Shown: positions 37,144 to 48,297 of the stretch, in pieces
How positions within the stretch are numbered: the first letter of the stretch is position 1
Layout: the number at the start of each line of letters is the position of its first letter
Assembly: GCF_001298445.1 (NCBI RefSeq)
Contig: NZ_CP012036.1
Span: 5,239,690 to 5,303,689 of the forward strand
DNA from: Nostoc piscinale CENA21
Lineage (GTDB): Bacteria; Cyanobacteriota; Cyanobacteriia; Cyanobacteriales; Nostocaceae
Direction: 5' to 3'
Length of the DNA stretch: 64,000 nt
Program-made: the position numbers and the translations under genes
Notes under the pieces: model-generated
Database searches by the model: none
The model's input: only the letters and a program-made list of their open reading frames with translations
Told to the model about the DNA's origin: nothing

Positions 37144-40100
37144 ATGAGCGATCGCTCTTTCCTTACTATCTTCTTAATTGATGATTCTGCTGTAGATCGT
37201 TATATATATCGTCAGTATTTACAGCACGACAGATTGCAGTCTTATGAAATTTTAGAATTTGAGACAGCAGCACAAGCGATGACATGCTGTGAGCAACAAA
37301 CACCAGATGTAATTTTGCTGGATTATTTATTGCCTGATGGAGATGGAATAGATTTTTTGCAACGACTGAGAGAAAAGCTGAAGAATCGGCAATCTGCTGT
37401 GATTATGCTGACAGGCGCAGGCGATGAAATGATTGCCGTTAACGCTATGAAACATGGCGCTCAAGATTACTTGGTGAAAAATCATTTCACGCCCAAAGCC
37501 TTACACAGTGCGATTCATCATGCAGTAGAACGAATACATCTGACTCGCAAGCTAGAACAAATTCAGGAACAACAACAACTAATTGCGACGATCGCGTTAC
37601 GGATTCGTCAGTCGTTGCAACTCGAAGAAATTCTTAGTACCACAGCCACAGAAGTACGGCAATTTTTACAAGCCGACCGCGTACTTGTTTATCAATTTCA
37701 GTCGGATATGAGTGGCAGTATTGTAGCCGAGTCAGTGCTACCTGGTTGGACAATTGCTTTTGGAAGGCAAATCCAGGACACCTGCTTTCAACAGGGAGGA
37801 GGGCGTGATTATCACCAAGGTAAAAAAAGAGCCATCGATAATATTTATCAAGCAGGCTTAACCAAATGTCATTTACATCTTTTAGAACAATTTGAAGTCA
37901 AAGCGTATGTGGTAGTCCCGATTTTGGTCAAAGACAAATTATGGGGATTATTAATTGCTCAACAATGCAGTAATTTTCGCCACTGGCAAGCGGTAGAGTT
38001 GGACTTGTTAGATCAATTAGGGGTGCAAATTGCGATCGCCATTCAACAAGCGAGTGCTTATGAACAATTAAAAACAGAACTGGCAGAACGTCAACTTGCC
38101 GAAGCAGCGTTAAAAACCAGTGAAGAGAAACTCAAGCTGACCTTAAATTTTACGGGGATTGGCTATTGGGAGTGGAATCCAATTACTAATCAAATACTTG
38201 CCAGCCAAAATGCAATTCACGGAGTTATAAATAGTACCAAAAATGTACTATTGACTTTAGAACAGTGGTTGAGTCAGGTACATCCAGAAGATCGGCAATG
38301 GGTAAAGCAGGAATTGAGACAGGCGATCGCCACCCAAACCGATTATGTTGTGGAATACCGCGTTATTTGGCAAGATAGCAGTATTCACTGGGTATCCGTT
38401 AAGGGTAGGGGAATCTACAACAAGACTGGCCAACTGCTCAGAGTGCTAGGCGTCTTGATGGACATTACCGAACGCAAACACTCAGAAGCCGAACGGCAGC
38501 AATCAGAAATGCTGCGGATGGAATTAAATCTCCTAGAACAAGTTCTCGAAGTCAGTCTAGCAGGTTATTGGGACTGGGATATTCCCAACAATCAGGAATA
38601 CCTCAGCCCAACCTTCAAGCGAATGTTTGGCTACGAAGATCATGAGTTGCCCAACACACCAGAAACATGGCAACGGCTGATTTTTCCAGAAGATTTAGCC
38701 AATGTCCTAGAATTGTTCCAACAACATATCCAAAGTCGTGGAGAAGTTCCTTATCATTGCGAGGTACGGTATCAACATAAAGATGGTTCTACTGTTTGGG
38801 TCATTTGTTCTGGGCGCGTCATTGCTTGGGATCAAAATGGTAATCCGCTACGAATGATTGGTTGCCACGTTGACATTACCCAACGCAAACAAATCGAAGC
38901 CCAATTAATTGCTGTCAATCGGTTGCAACAAGCAATTTTAGATGGCAGTGACTATGCAATTATTCACAATAACGCCAATGGCATTCAAATCTTCAACGCG
39001 GCTGCTCAAAAAATGTTGGGCTACACCGCCGATGAAGTTGTCAATCATCAAATCAAACCGAGTATCTTTCACGATCCTGAAGAACTCAAACAACGAGCAT
39101 TTGAGTTGTCTTTGGAACTAGGTAGGGAAATTGCACCCGGTACAGAATTTTTTATAACCGTCACTCAAGATGGCAACACCTATGAAAATGAATGGACTTA
39201 CATTCGCAAAGATGGTTCTCGCTTCCCTGTATTTATATCAGTAAAAACCCTGCTCGATATAGAAGGCAACAACATTGGATTTTTAGGGATTGCCAAAGAT
39301 ATTACCGAGCAGAAACAAATAGAAACTGCGCTCAAAGAAAGCCAACGTCGTTATGAAACTTTAACAGAAGCCGCACCTGTGGCGATTTTCCGACTGGATA
39401 CTACTGGTCAATGTATTTACGTGAATGATTACTGGAGCAAGCTCACAGGTAGACCAACATCAGCGGCAATGGCAATGGGTTGGTTAGAGAATTTGCATCC
39501 AGAAGACCGCGATTGTTTGTGGATGCAGTTATCCCAAGGATTATGGCAAATCCGCCAAGAAGGTAGGTATTTACATATAGATGGCAGTATTACTTGGTTT
39601 TACTTGCAACTCCTAACGGAAACCAATCCTTTCGGCACTGTTATTAGCTATATTGGTACCTTTACCGACATCACGGAACGCAAACAAGCAGAAGAAGCCC
39701 TGCGCGACAGCGAACGCCGCTATGCTCATTTAACAGAAGCTGCTCCTGTGGGCATTTTTCGACTGGATGCTGCTGGTCAATGTATTTACGTCAACGATCG
39801 CTGGAGCGAAATGACAGGTAGACCAATCCCGGACGGGTTAGGGATGGGGTGGATAGCAGCCGTACACCCAGATGATCGCGGCCGCTTAAAGCAAGAATGG
39901 GAACTTAAATTTGAGCAGGGTATTGTTGACCCCAGAGAATACTATGAGGGTGAGGGTAGACATCTGCGTCCCGATGGTAGCATCAGCTGGTTTTATGTCC
40001 AGGCAGTGCCTGAAATTGACATCAATGGTAACATCAGTGGCTACATCGGCACATTAACAGATATCAGCGATCGCCGCCAAGCCGAAGAAGCTCTACGGAA

Positions 40101-43100
40101 CAGTGAACACCGTTATGCCACTTTAGCCAAAGCCGCTCCTGTAGCTATTTTCCGACTAGATACCGCAGGTAATTGTGTCTACATTAATGATCGCTGGAGT
40201 GAAATGACAGGTAGACCAACATCGGACGGATTGGGTACAGGTTGGATGGATGCCATACACCCAGAAGACAGCGATCGCATTTTCCGGGAATGGTTTGAAG
40301 CAGAATTAGCACCAAATGAACTTTTTTACAACGAAGGTAGACATCTACTTCCCGATGGTAGTGTGAAGTGGTTTCACTGTTATGTGTTAGCCGAGACTAA
40401 CGCCAGTGGTGAAGTAATTGGTTATATTGGCACACTCACAGATATTACCAGTCGCAAACAAACCGAAGAACAACTGCATCATCTCTCAGAAAGGCTGACC
40501 TTAGCACTACAATCAGGCAAATTTGGCATTTGGGAATATGATTTTACCCAAGCAAAACAAATTTGGGATGACCAAATGTATGAACTGTACGGGTTAAGTC
40601 CAGGGGAATTTAGTGGTACTTATGAAGCTTGGTTGAATTTCTTGCACCCAGAAGATTGGGATTATATGTTAGCGAACATTCAGCAAGTGATTGAAGGCAA
40701 GCAAGAATATGATGTTGAGTTTCGGATTATCCAACCAAGTGGAGCAATTCGTTTCCTTAAAGGCTATGGTATTCTCAAGCGTGATTTGTATGGTGAACCA
40801 GTACGAGTTATTGGTGTGAACTTTGACATTACCGATCACAAACAAGCTCAACAAGAACTGATCCGCAACCGAGATTTGCGGGAAGCCATTTTTAACGAAT
40901 CGGCCGATGCAATTTTTTTTAGTTGATTCGTCAACGCTACTCACCTTAGATTGTAATCGTCGGGCAGTGGAATTATTTGAAGCGGCTGACAAAACTGAAT
41001 TAATTAATATCAATGGTCAGACACTCCAGCGCCAACCATTCACTCTTCAGGAAACAGAGGCGATTATGGCAGAAATGGAGTCGCAAGGAGTCTGGAGCCG
41101 CGAAATTGAATATGTGACCTTAAAAGGCAAGATTTTTTGGGGAAACGCTGCCGCCAAACCAATTACTGTCGCCGGACGTACGATGAATATAGTGCGGATA
41201 ACTGATATTAGCGATCGCAAACAAGCCCAAGAAGCCCTGGCGAAATATGCCCATGAAGTTGAAGACTTATACAATAATGCTCCTTGTGGTTATCATTCCC
41301 TAGATCAAGAAGGTCGATTTATTAAAGTTAACGAGACAGAATTGCAATGGTTGGGTTACAGCCGTGCAGAAATGATTGATCAACCCTTGGTCAACTTCTT
41401 TACCACAGATAGTCGCTTGGCCTTTGAGCAGAACTATCCCCACTTCAAACAGCAGGGTTGGGTTAAAGATTTAGAGTATGAAATGGTGTGTAAAGATGGC
41501 ACAGTTTTGCCAGTTTTGATTAACGCCACAGCGGTGAAAGATGCTGATGGCAATTATTTATATAATCGTGCCACCTTATTTGATATTCGCGATCGCAAAC
41601 AAGCCGAAGAAGAACTACGAGAAACTAATAAGCAACTGCTGAACACTAACATTGAACTGGCTCGCGCCACACGTCTCAAAGACGAATTTCTCGCCAACAT
41701 GAGCCATGAATTGCGAACACCCCTGAATGCGATTTTGGGGATGTCGGAGGGTTTACAAGAAAATGTGTTTGGCTTACTAAATGAGCGTCAAGTCAAAGCG
41801 ATCGCTACCATTGAACGCAGTGGCAGACATTTACTCGAACTAATCAATGACATCCTCGACTTATCAAAAATCGAGTCTGGCAAACTGGAATTGCAATTAA
41901 GTGATGTTTCCGTCAGAAGTTTGTGTGATGCCAGTCTCACCTTTGTCAAACAAATGGCGTTAAAAAAGAATATCCGCCTCAATACTTACATTGATGGCAA
42001 TATCAACAGCATCCAAGTAGATGAGCGTCGTCTACGTCAAGTACTGATCAACCTACTAAGCAATGCAGTCAAATTCACCCCAGAAGGAGGTTCTGTCACC
42101 ATTGAAGTTCGGCAGGAAACAACAGAAATCACATCAGCCACAAATAATGCCCATCTGTGCTTTCATGTGATTGATACTGGCATTGGCATTGCCTCAGAAG
42201 AAATTGGCAAACTGTTTCAGCCCTTCGTTCAGCTTGACAGTAGTCTGAACCGCCATTACAATGGCACAGGTTTAGGTTTGGCATTAGTGCAGCGCATTGT
42301 CACGCTGCATGGAGGAACAGTTTCAGTTAGCAGTAAAGTTGGCGAAGGAAGTTGTTTTACTGTCCGCGTTCCCTGCCATACCAGTGAGCATATAGTTACA
42401 ACACCAATTACGGCTCCATTACCCAGCCATAGCTGGCCTGCTGAGAATGCTCAGGTTTTAATTGTCGAAGATTCTGTTGCAGCAGCAGACCAAATTACTC
42501 GCTACTTCCAGGAAATGGGAATCCAACCCATTACCTATCCCCAAGGCGAAGGAGCGGTAGAAGAAGTGCTACGGGTTCAGCCTGCCCTAGTCATCTTGGA
42601 TTTGCAACTACCTAACCTATCAGGTTGGGATGTGCTTCATCAACTCAAGACTCATCCCCAAACTCAAAATATTCCCGTGATTATCTTTTCTGTAGTTGAT
42701 GAGCGCCCTAAAGGACTAGCTCAGGGTGCATTTGAATATTTAGTGAAACCGATTACCCGCGAGCAACTCCAGGCAACTATCAACAAACTGCGAAATTCTC
42801 CTGTTTCGGCAGCCCAAAATCTCAATTTATCGTCAGAAGCAGCTTTAGCAAATCCTGTGATTTTGCTGGTAGAAGATAATCAAGCAAATATTGATACGAT
42901 GTCTGGTTATCTGGCTAGTCGTGGTTATGATTTGATTTTTGCCAACAATGGACAACAAGCTATTGATCTGGTGAAAGTTCAACGCCCTGACTTAATTGTG
43001 ATGGATATTCAAATGCCGGGAATGGATGGCTTAGAGGCTATGCGTCGCATCCGTGGTGATCAGCCGTTTGTGAATATCCCGATGATTGCGCTGACAGCTT

Positions 43101-43216
43101 TAGCTATGCCAGGCGATCGCGAAACTTGTTTAGCTGCTGGAGCAAATGAATATTTAACTAAACCTGTAAAACTTAAACAACTTGTAGTCACAATTCAAAA
43201 ACTTTTAGAAAGATAG
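37144..43216 (+). CDS. Giant REC-GAF(cyanobacteriochrome-like)-PAS(x9)-HisKA-HATPase-REC-REC kinase, frameshifted in a T8 run
   Basis: With one T removed from 40913-40920 the product is 2023 residues. Order: REC (D60, K112); GAF (about 147-310) with DTCF at 212-215 and C242-H243 (KCHLHLLEQFEVKAYVVVPI), the two cysteine motifs of DXCF cyanobacteriochromes; nine PAS domains, of which three (about 738-1100) are near-identical tandem copies; HisKA (ANMSHELRTPL); HATPase (DTGIGI, GTGLGLAL); two REC domains (VILDLQLP and IVMDIQMP). The break falls inside PAS 8, where NESADAIF continues as LVDSSTLLTLDCNRRAVELF. The same phrase, DALFLVDPETLLITDC, is intact in the kinase at 20256. It is probably a soluble light-responsive or multi-input phosphorelay hub. 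The gene 12 nt downstream likely works with it. Confidence 0.9.
39340..40465 (+). repeat. Three tandem PAS-encoding repeats
   Basis: Three consecutive PAS units of about 370-395 bp begin near 39345, 39715 and 40108. Each encodes RY..L..AAPV.IFRLD..G.C.Y.ND.WS..TGRP. They are strongly alike and indicate tandem duplication inside the kinase gene. Confidence 0.85.
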
Positions 43217-43228
43217 TAAAAATTTTCA

Positions 43229-44299
43229 ATGGATACTCAACCCACTATTTTAGTCATTGATGATGAACCGGATAACTTTGATGTTGTTGAAACTTTGCTG
43301 GATAGTGAAAACTACCAGTTACACTATGCTCCTGATGGTCAACAAGCCCTAAGTCGGCTTGATAGTTTTCAGCCTGATCTAATTCTGCTCGATGTGATGA
43401 TGCCTGATCTGGATGGAATGGAAGTCTGCAAACGCATCAAGTCCCAACCCAAGTGGCAAGCAGTACCAATTATTATGGTGACGGCATTAACAGCTAAAGA
43501 AGATTTAGCTCGATGTCTGGCTACAGGTGCAGATGACTTTATTAGTAAACCCGTTAATGGTGTAGAATTACGCGCCAGAGTTAATTCCATGTTGCGGATT
43601 AAGCAGCAGTATGACAGCCTGCAATTATTGCTCAAACTGCGCGAAGACATGGTAAACATGATTGTCCATGATTTGCGAAATCCACTGGCTAGTATTGTTT
43701 TAGGGGCTGAGATGCTGAAATTTCCTGGCTTATCTCAACAACAGCAACAAGGCAAAGTCGAGCAAGTTTTACTGGCTGGACAACAACTCCAATCTTTAAT
43801 TGATAGCTTGTTGCTGATGGCGAAGCTGGAATCAGGCAAAATGGTTCTCAATTACAGTCCAGTCGATTTACATTCTTTGTGTAAGTCAGCATTATCTGAT
43901 GTCGAAGCGATCGCCGCCCAAAAGAAAATCACCTTGATGAGTGAATTACCAGAACCAGGCGACACAATTGAAATCGATGCTTTAATGTTCCGTCGTGTTT
44001 TAGATAATTTATTCACTAATGCCATTAAGTTTTCCCCATCCAACTCGCAAGTTACTTTGCGTGCTGAATATTTACCAACTGGCGGGGCAAAATTACAAGT
44101 CATCGATTCTGGTAAAGGCGTTTCTGAAGATTTACGCAAAATTATTTTTGAAAAATATGAAGTAGGCACTCTAATGCCCGAAGTTACACAAATTGGCTTA
44201 GGATTAGCTTTTTGTAAAATGGCAATTGAAGCACATTGCGGCACAATTAGCATTGAAAATAATCAATCTAGGGGTAGTATCTTTACAGTCATAATTTAA
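43229..44299 (+). CDS. REC-HisKA-HATPase hybrid kinase
   Basis: 356 residues. A receiver (VIDDEPDNFD, ILLDVMMPDLDGME, ISKPVNG), a DHp helix with His in MIVHDLRNPLASI, and HATPase (LFTNAIKFSPSN, DSGKGV, GLGLAFCKM). It starts 12 nt after the giant hybrid kinase, so it is co-transcribed and probably next in the phosphorelay. There are no membrane segments. Confidence 0.93.
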   Translation: MDTQPTILVIDDEPDNFDVVETLLDSENYQLHYAPDGQQALSRLDSFQPDLILLDVMMPDLDGMEVCKRIKSQPKWQAVPIIMVTALTAKEDLARCLATGADDFISKPVNGVELRARVNSMLRIKQQYDSLQLLLKLREDMVNMIVHDLRNPLASIVLGAEMLKFPGLSQQQQQGKVEQVLLAGQQLQSLIDSLLLMAKLESGKMVLNYSPVDLHSLCKSALSDVEAIAAQKKITLMSELPEPGDTIEIDALMFRRVLDNLFTNAIKFSPSNSQVTLRAEYLPTGGAKLQVIDSGKGVSEDLRKIIFEKYEVGTLMPEVTQIGLGLAFCKMAIEAHCGTISIENNQSRGSIFTVII

Positions 44300-44364
44300 A
44301 ATAATTCAGCATTAATCTATCTCTATTTACTCGACTTTGACGCATCATTATTAAACATTAATGA

Positions 44365-45123
44365 TTATCCTAAATAAGCTTTTTTTACCCGCTCATCACT
44401 AATTAACTCTGATGCTGCACCTGTTAAAGTAATAGAACCAGCTTCGAGTACATATCCCCGGTCAGCAATTTGTAAGGCTAAATTTGCGTTCTGCTCAACT
44501 AATAAAATAGTTACGCCTGTCGCCCTTAAATTTTCGATAATTGCAAAGATTTCTTTGACAATTGCTGGTGCTAAACCCAAGCTTGGCTCATCTAACAATA
44601 ACAGTTGTGGTCTACTCATTAAAGCCCGTGCGATCGCCAACATTTGTTGTTCACCACCACTGAGAGTTCCGGCTAATTGATTGCGGCGCTGTAATAATCG
44701 CGGAAATAACTCAAATTGACGTTGAATATCAGCTTTAATTTCTACTTGATCAGAACGTATATAAGCACCTAATAATAAATTATCAAAAACGGTTTGCTTT
44801 GCTAATACTCTCCGCCCTTCAGGACAATGAGCAATCCCCAGTTTCACGACTTCATGAGGTTGACGGCGGGTAATATTGCGTCCACTATAAATAATCTCGC
44901 CACGCAGAGGATGGACTATTTTTGATATAGCTCTGAGTGTAGTAGTTTTACCAGCACCATTCGCACCAATTAAAGTAACTACCTCACCTTTATTAATAGT
45001 TAAATTAATCTTTTTTAGTGCTTGAATCCCGCCATAATTTACATCCAAATTTTGAACATCCAAAATTTTAAAATCTTGTGTATTTTCATATCGGCGTTCA
45101 TCGGCGTTCATCGGCGGTTGCAT
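44365..45123 (-). CDS. livF: Branched-chain amino acid ABC transporter ATP-binding protein (LivF-type)
   Basis: 252 residues. Walker A GANGAGKTT, signature LSGGEQQML, Walker B LLLLDEPSLGLAP, and the LivF-like phrase AHCPEGRRVLAKQTVFDNL. It powers amino-acid import at the plasma membrane. No permease, LivG or binding-protein gene is adjacent, so it acts with subunits encoded elsewhere. The first 15 or so residues (MQPPMNADERRYE) come from a short tandem repeat of CATCGGCGTT units at 45094-45118, and translation might begin later, though no better start is evident. Confidence 0.9.
   Translation of the reverse strand: MQPPMNADERRYENTQDFKILDVQNLDVNYGGIQALKKINLTINKGEVVTLIGANGAGKTTTLRAISKIVHPLRGEIIYSGRNITRRQPHEVVKLGIAHCPEGRRVLAKQTVFDNLLLGAYIRSDQVEIKADIQRQFELFPRLLQRRNQLAGTLSGGEQQMLAIARALMSRPQLLLLDEPSLGLAPAIVKEIFAIIENLRATGVTILLVEQNANLALQIADRGYVLEAGSITLTGAASELISDERVKKAYLG
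45094..45122. repeat. Short CATCGGCGTT tandem repeat at the livF 5' end
   Basis: Two and a half copies of a CATCGGCGTT unit overlap the start codon region and encode the extra N-terminal residues of the LivF-type protein. Confidence 0.7.
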
Positions 45124-45161
45124 CTCAAAAATATCTATAAAAAATTATCTACCTTTGTGAA

Positions 45162-45794
45162 TCATTTTTGTGTGGATACAAGAAAGTTCCGCAACCATCT
45201 AATTGCTTCGCTTGTCGTTTCTTCCCTCGCAATTCGGAAACATTGCTGTACAATTTCTGGAATGTTAGGGAAATAACTGCTTTCACTCAGTGTATAATTT
45301 TCTCCCTGTAATCTATAAATTAACAACTGTTTATTTCTCAATAGCCAGACTTCCGGCACTTTATAAACAAGATAATCATTAATATTGGTATAACTAGTAA
45401 CATCGATTTCAATGGCTAAATCTGGCGGCGGCTCGTTTTGCCAATCAATCTGGCTTTTACCTACTACTGATTGCCAATTTTCAATATAAAAGCAAAAATC
45501 AGGCTCAATACCACTAACCTCTGGCAAACTCATGGTGATGGGTGTAAACGAGTCATATCTAAGGTTCAAATGATCAAGCAAAACCTTAGCAACATCAGCC
45601 ACCAAACTTACATCTCTGCCATGTTCTGGTAATGGTGCCATCAATAAAATTTCCCCTTGTCTGTATTTAATCCGAGGTATGGCGCGATCGCCTAAAACTG
45701 ATACCATTTTTTGATAGTCTTGCCAGTTTCCCAAAAGTTTGAGGACAGCACCAGCAGGGAGATGAATTTTTTCTGATGTCACTACTGTATTCAT
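45162..45794 (-). CDS. Uma2/DUF820 family protein (putative PD-(D/E)XK fold)
   Basis: 210 residues. Family motifs are YRQGEILLMAPLPEHG, SGIEPDFCFYIEN and PPDLAIEIDVTS, followed by the YLVYKVPEVWLL strand. The acidic D and E..D residues are the putative metal site of the nuclease-like fold. Such genes are highly multiplied in cyanobacteria and a biological function is not established. It is 38 nt upstream of the livF-type gene on the same strand. Confidence 0.85.
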   Translation of the reverse strand: MNTVVTSEKIHLPAGAVLKLLGNWQDYQKMVSVLGDRAIPRIKYRQGEILLMAPLPEHGRDVSLVADVAKVLLDHLNLRYDSFTPITMSLPEVSGIEPDFCFYIENWQSVVGKSQIDWQNEPPPDLAIEIDVTSYTNINDYLVYKVPEVWLLRNKQLLIYRLQGENYTLSESSYFPNIPEIVQQCFRIAREETTSEAIRWLRNFLVSTQK

Positions 45795-45995
45795 AAGTTA
45801 TGCAGAAATATAGCAGTCCTATTTGAGATATGAACAAACGATACCAGTGAGACAAGGTAGACACGGAAGACAAGGGAGAGAGGTTTGTAAATCATTTTTC
45901 CTTTTGACTTGTTGTACTAGCCTCTAGCCCCTAATCCCTTTTCCAGTCCTCTTGCTAAGATAACATCATGATTGACATGGGAGGAATCAATCGTC

Positions 45996-46547
45996 ATGAG
46001 TGTGATTGTGGCTAAATGGACGATTGACGAATATCATCGCATGATTGAGGCTGGCATTTTAAGCGATCGCCAAGTTGAACTTTTGCAAGGAGAAATTGTC
46101 GAAATGTCACCAGAAAGCGAACCTCATGCTTATTCTAGTGATGAAGCGGGTGAATATCTAGCAAAGTTACTGGGTGAGAGAGCCTCAATTCGTGAAGCTA
46201 AACCAATTACCTTACCCAACAATTCCGAACCAGAACCAGATATTGCCATTGTTCAACGTTTGGGACGTGAATATCGACAACATCATCCATCTCCAGAAAA
46301 TATTTTCTGGTTGATTGAATATGCTAACTCTAGTTTAGAAAAAGATTTAGGGATAAAAACTAAAATCTACGCTCAAGCAGGTATTTTAGAGTATTGGGTT
46401 GTGAATTTAAAAAAGCAAAATCTCATCATATTCCGAGAAATTCTTAATGGAGAATATACCTCACAACAAACATTAACGGTTGGTACAATTCAGCCACTAG
46501 CATTTCCCGATATTAATGTTGCAGTGGAGAAAATTATTAATAACTAA
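45996..46547 (+). CDS. Uma2/DUF820 family protein (putative PD-(D/E)XK fold)
   Basis: 183 residues from the ATG at 45996, which has GGGAGG about 10 nt upstream; the frame opens earlier at a TTG (45972) that would swallow the RBS. Motifs are VELLQGEIVEMSPES, SEPEPDIAIVQ, WLIEYANSSLEKD and YAQAGILEYWVVNL. It belongs to another subgroup than the divergent Uma2 gene just upstream. The function is unknown. Confidence 0.87.
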   Translation: MSVIVAKWTIDEYHRMIEAGILSDRQVELLQGEIVEMSPESEPHAYSSDEAGEYLAKLLGERASIREAKPITLPNNSEPEPDIAIVQRLGREYRQHHPSPENIFWLIEYANSSLEKDLGIKTKIYAQAGILEYWVVNLKKQNLIIFREILNGEYTSQQTLTVGTIQPLAFPDINVAVEKIINN

Positions 46548-46549
46548 CA

Positions 46550-46735
46550 ATGGAAAACACACAACTTTGGTATATTGTCAAGCGTAAAGCCCAAAATTGC
46601 GAAATCGTCCCCAGCAATTTAGTTAGAGACGATGATCCAGAAATTATTGAAAAGTGGGGGACTTATGCTTCTCAAGAAGAAGCGATCGCCCACAGAGTTG
46701 GATTAATCAGGGCTGGTAAATGCCAACCCATCTAA
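46550..46735 (+). CDS. Small hypothetical protein coupled to the Uma2 gene
   Basis: 61 residues, soluble. It starts 2 nt after the Uma2 stop. Its ASQEEAIAHRVGLIRAGKCQP end looks like a conserved cyanobacterial small protein. No function is known and no catalytic motif is seen. Its position suggests co-translation. Confidence 0.65.
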   Translation: MENTQLWYIVKRKAQNCEIVPSNLVRDDDPEIIEKWGTYASQEEAIAHRVGLIRAGKCQPI

Positions 46736-46739
46736 AACC

Positions 46740-48026
46740 TTAATTTTTCTCCGCGCTAGTGATACCTTTGGCAGCAATCTGCTTACCTAAAATTTCTACA
46801 CCTTTAGCATATTGTGGATCAGCCATAGTGGCTAGTTTGTCACGCTCATGCAACCATAAATCTTGCCGTTGAGCATCGGTCAAATCTACCTTCACATCGG
46901 GGTCAATACCGTGTTTATTAATATCTTTACCGCTAGGAGTGTGATATTTGGCAATTGTCACCGCTAATCCTGAGCCATCATCTAAGGGACGCACAGACTG
47001 TACCAATCCTTTACCAAAGGTTTGAGTACCTACCAAAACAGCCCGTTTATTGTCCTTTAAAGCTCCAGATAAAATTTCACTAGCACTAGCAGAACCTTTA
47101 TCTACCAATATTACTAATGGTTTATTGGTGAGGGCGCGTCCATTGGCTACTTCTCTTTCTTGCTCACCTTGGCGGTCAATGGTAGAAACAATTGTGCCTT
47201 TATCTAGCCACATCCGGGCAATTTCGACACTAGAGAATAACAAGCCACCAGGGTTGCCACGCAAATCGAGAACATAGCCAGCAACCTTCTTCGACTCTAA
47301 ATCTTTGATAGCATTTTGCATTTCTTTACCAGCATTAGCACTGAATTGATTCAGACGGATGTAGCCGATATTACCTGCTGGTGATTGTTTTTGCGAATAA
47401 CGTACTGGATGAATTTCAATTCTGGCGCGTGTGATGTTGAACTGCTTGATAGCACCATTACGCTGAATTGTGAGTGTAACTTTAGTATTTGGTTCACCAC
47501 GGATTAAGGATACAGCTTGGTTTGTATCCATACCCTGAGTACTTTTATTATTAATTTTCAGGATGATATCTTTGGCTAAGATTCCCGCCTTAAATGCTGG
47601 TGTATCTTCAATAGGCGCAATCACAACCAATTGTTTGGTTTTTTCATCCTGACTGATAGTAATACCGATACCTGTGAGTTCTCCAGAGGTATCAACCTGC
47701 ATATTTTTGAACTCTTCCGGGTCCATAAACCGGGTGTAAGGATCACCAAGCTTCTTCAGCATTTCCCGGATAGATTTATAGGCTTCTTGCTGATTACTGT
47801 AGGACTTGTTCAGGTACTCCTTACGAACAGCCTGCCAATCTACTTGGTTAAAAGTGCCATCTACGTATTGGCGGTTAACAATTTGCCAAACTTCATCTAC
47901 TGTTTCCTTGGGACTTGCTTTAAATAAAGCCTGACCACGCGAGTGAATGCCCAAGCTAGTAACAGCAATTGTGGAGAGTGTTACTGCCGTAGCACCCAAA
48001 ACAAGCCTACTTTTTGTAATCACCAT
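46740..48026 (-). CDS. C-terminal processing peptidase (S41 family, Ctp)
   Basis: 428 residues. The N-terminal signal or anchor is LVLGATAVTLSTIAVTSLG. An S41 N-terminal helical region is followed by a PDZ domain (about 105-200, GIGITISQ ... GILAKDIILKINN) and a protease domain with a Ser-Lys dyad S314 (DKGSASASEI) and K339 (TFGKGLVQ). It is lumenal or periplasmic. Family members process the D1 protein C-terminus (CtpA) or other proteins, and this could be CtpA, B or C. Confidence 0.92.
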   Translation of the reverse strand: MVITKSRLVLGATAVTLSTIAVTSLGIHSRGQALFKASPKETVDEVWQIVNRQYVDGTFNQVDWQAVRKEYLNKSYSNQQEAYKSIREMLKKLGDPYTRFMDPEEFKNMQVDTSGELTGIGITISQDEKTKQLVVIAPIEDTPAFKAGILAKDIILKINNKSTQGMDTNQAVSLIRGEPNTKVTLTIQRNGAIKQFNITRARIEIHPVRYSQKQSPAGNIGYIRLNQFSANAGKEMQNAIKDLESKKVAGYVLDLRGNPGGLLFSSVEIARMWLDKGTIVSTIDRQGEQEREVANGRALTNKPLVILVDKGSASASEILSGALKDNKRAVLVGTQTFGKGLVQSVRPLDDGSGLAVTIAKYHTPSGKDINKHGIDPDVKVDLTDAQRQDLWLHERDKLATMADPQYAKGVEILGKQIAAKGITSAEKN

Positions 48027-48154
48027 AATGACAGCTGTGTCAGAGGGAAAATAATAGTCAGTATGCCCAATCTAACACAGGTATTCTGCAAAGACCGGGT
48101 ATGTATTTCTAATTTCATGAAAATACTTGACAATCCGGTGAAGTTGGGAAGTAT

Positions 48155-48297
48155 AAAGTCTGAAGTATGAAGGATGAAGTATGAAATTGAGCTGCTACTA
48201 TTCCTTGGTAGTGATGAGCTTCGCTTCTTGCAGAACAGCAACCCCAAGGGTTTTTATATAAATTCATACTTCACACTTCACATTTCATACTTCTTAT
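48155..48297. repeat. Short tandem degenerate repeats between ispG and ctp
   Basis: Two tracts (48155-48187 and 48262-48297) made of AAGTATGAA / TTCATACTTC-type units. They are the same family as at 14158-14224 and 58564-58602. Confidence 0.65.

Noticed and set aside
46550..46735. Antitoxin for the adjacent Uma2 protein
   Set aside because: Coupling is clear, but no DNA-binding or known antitoxin motif is visible, so only a hypothetical call is supported.
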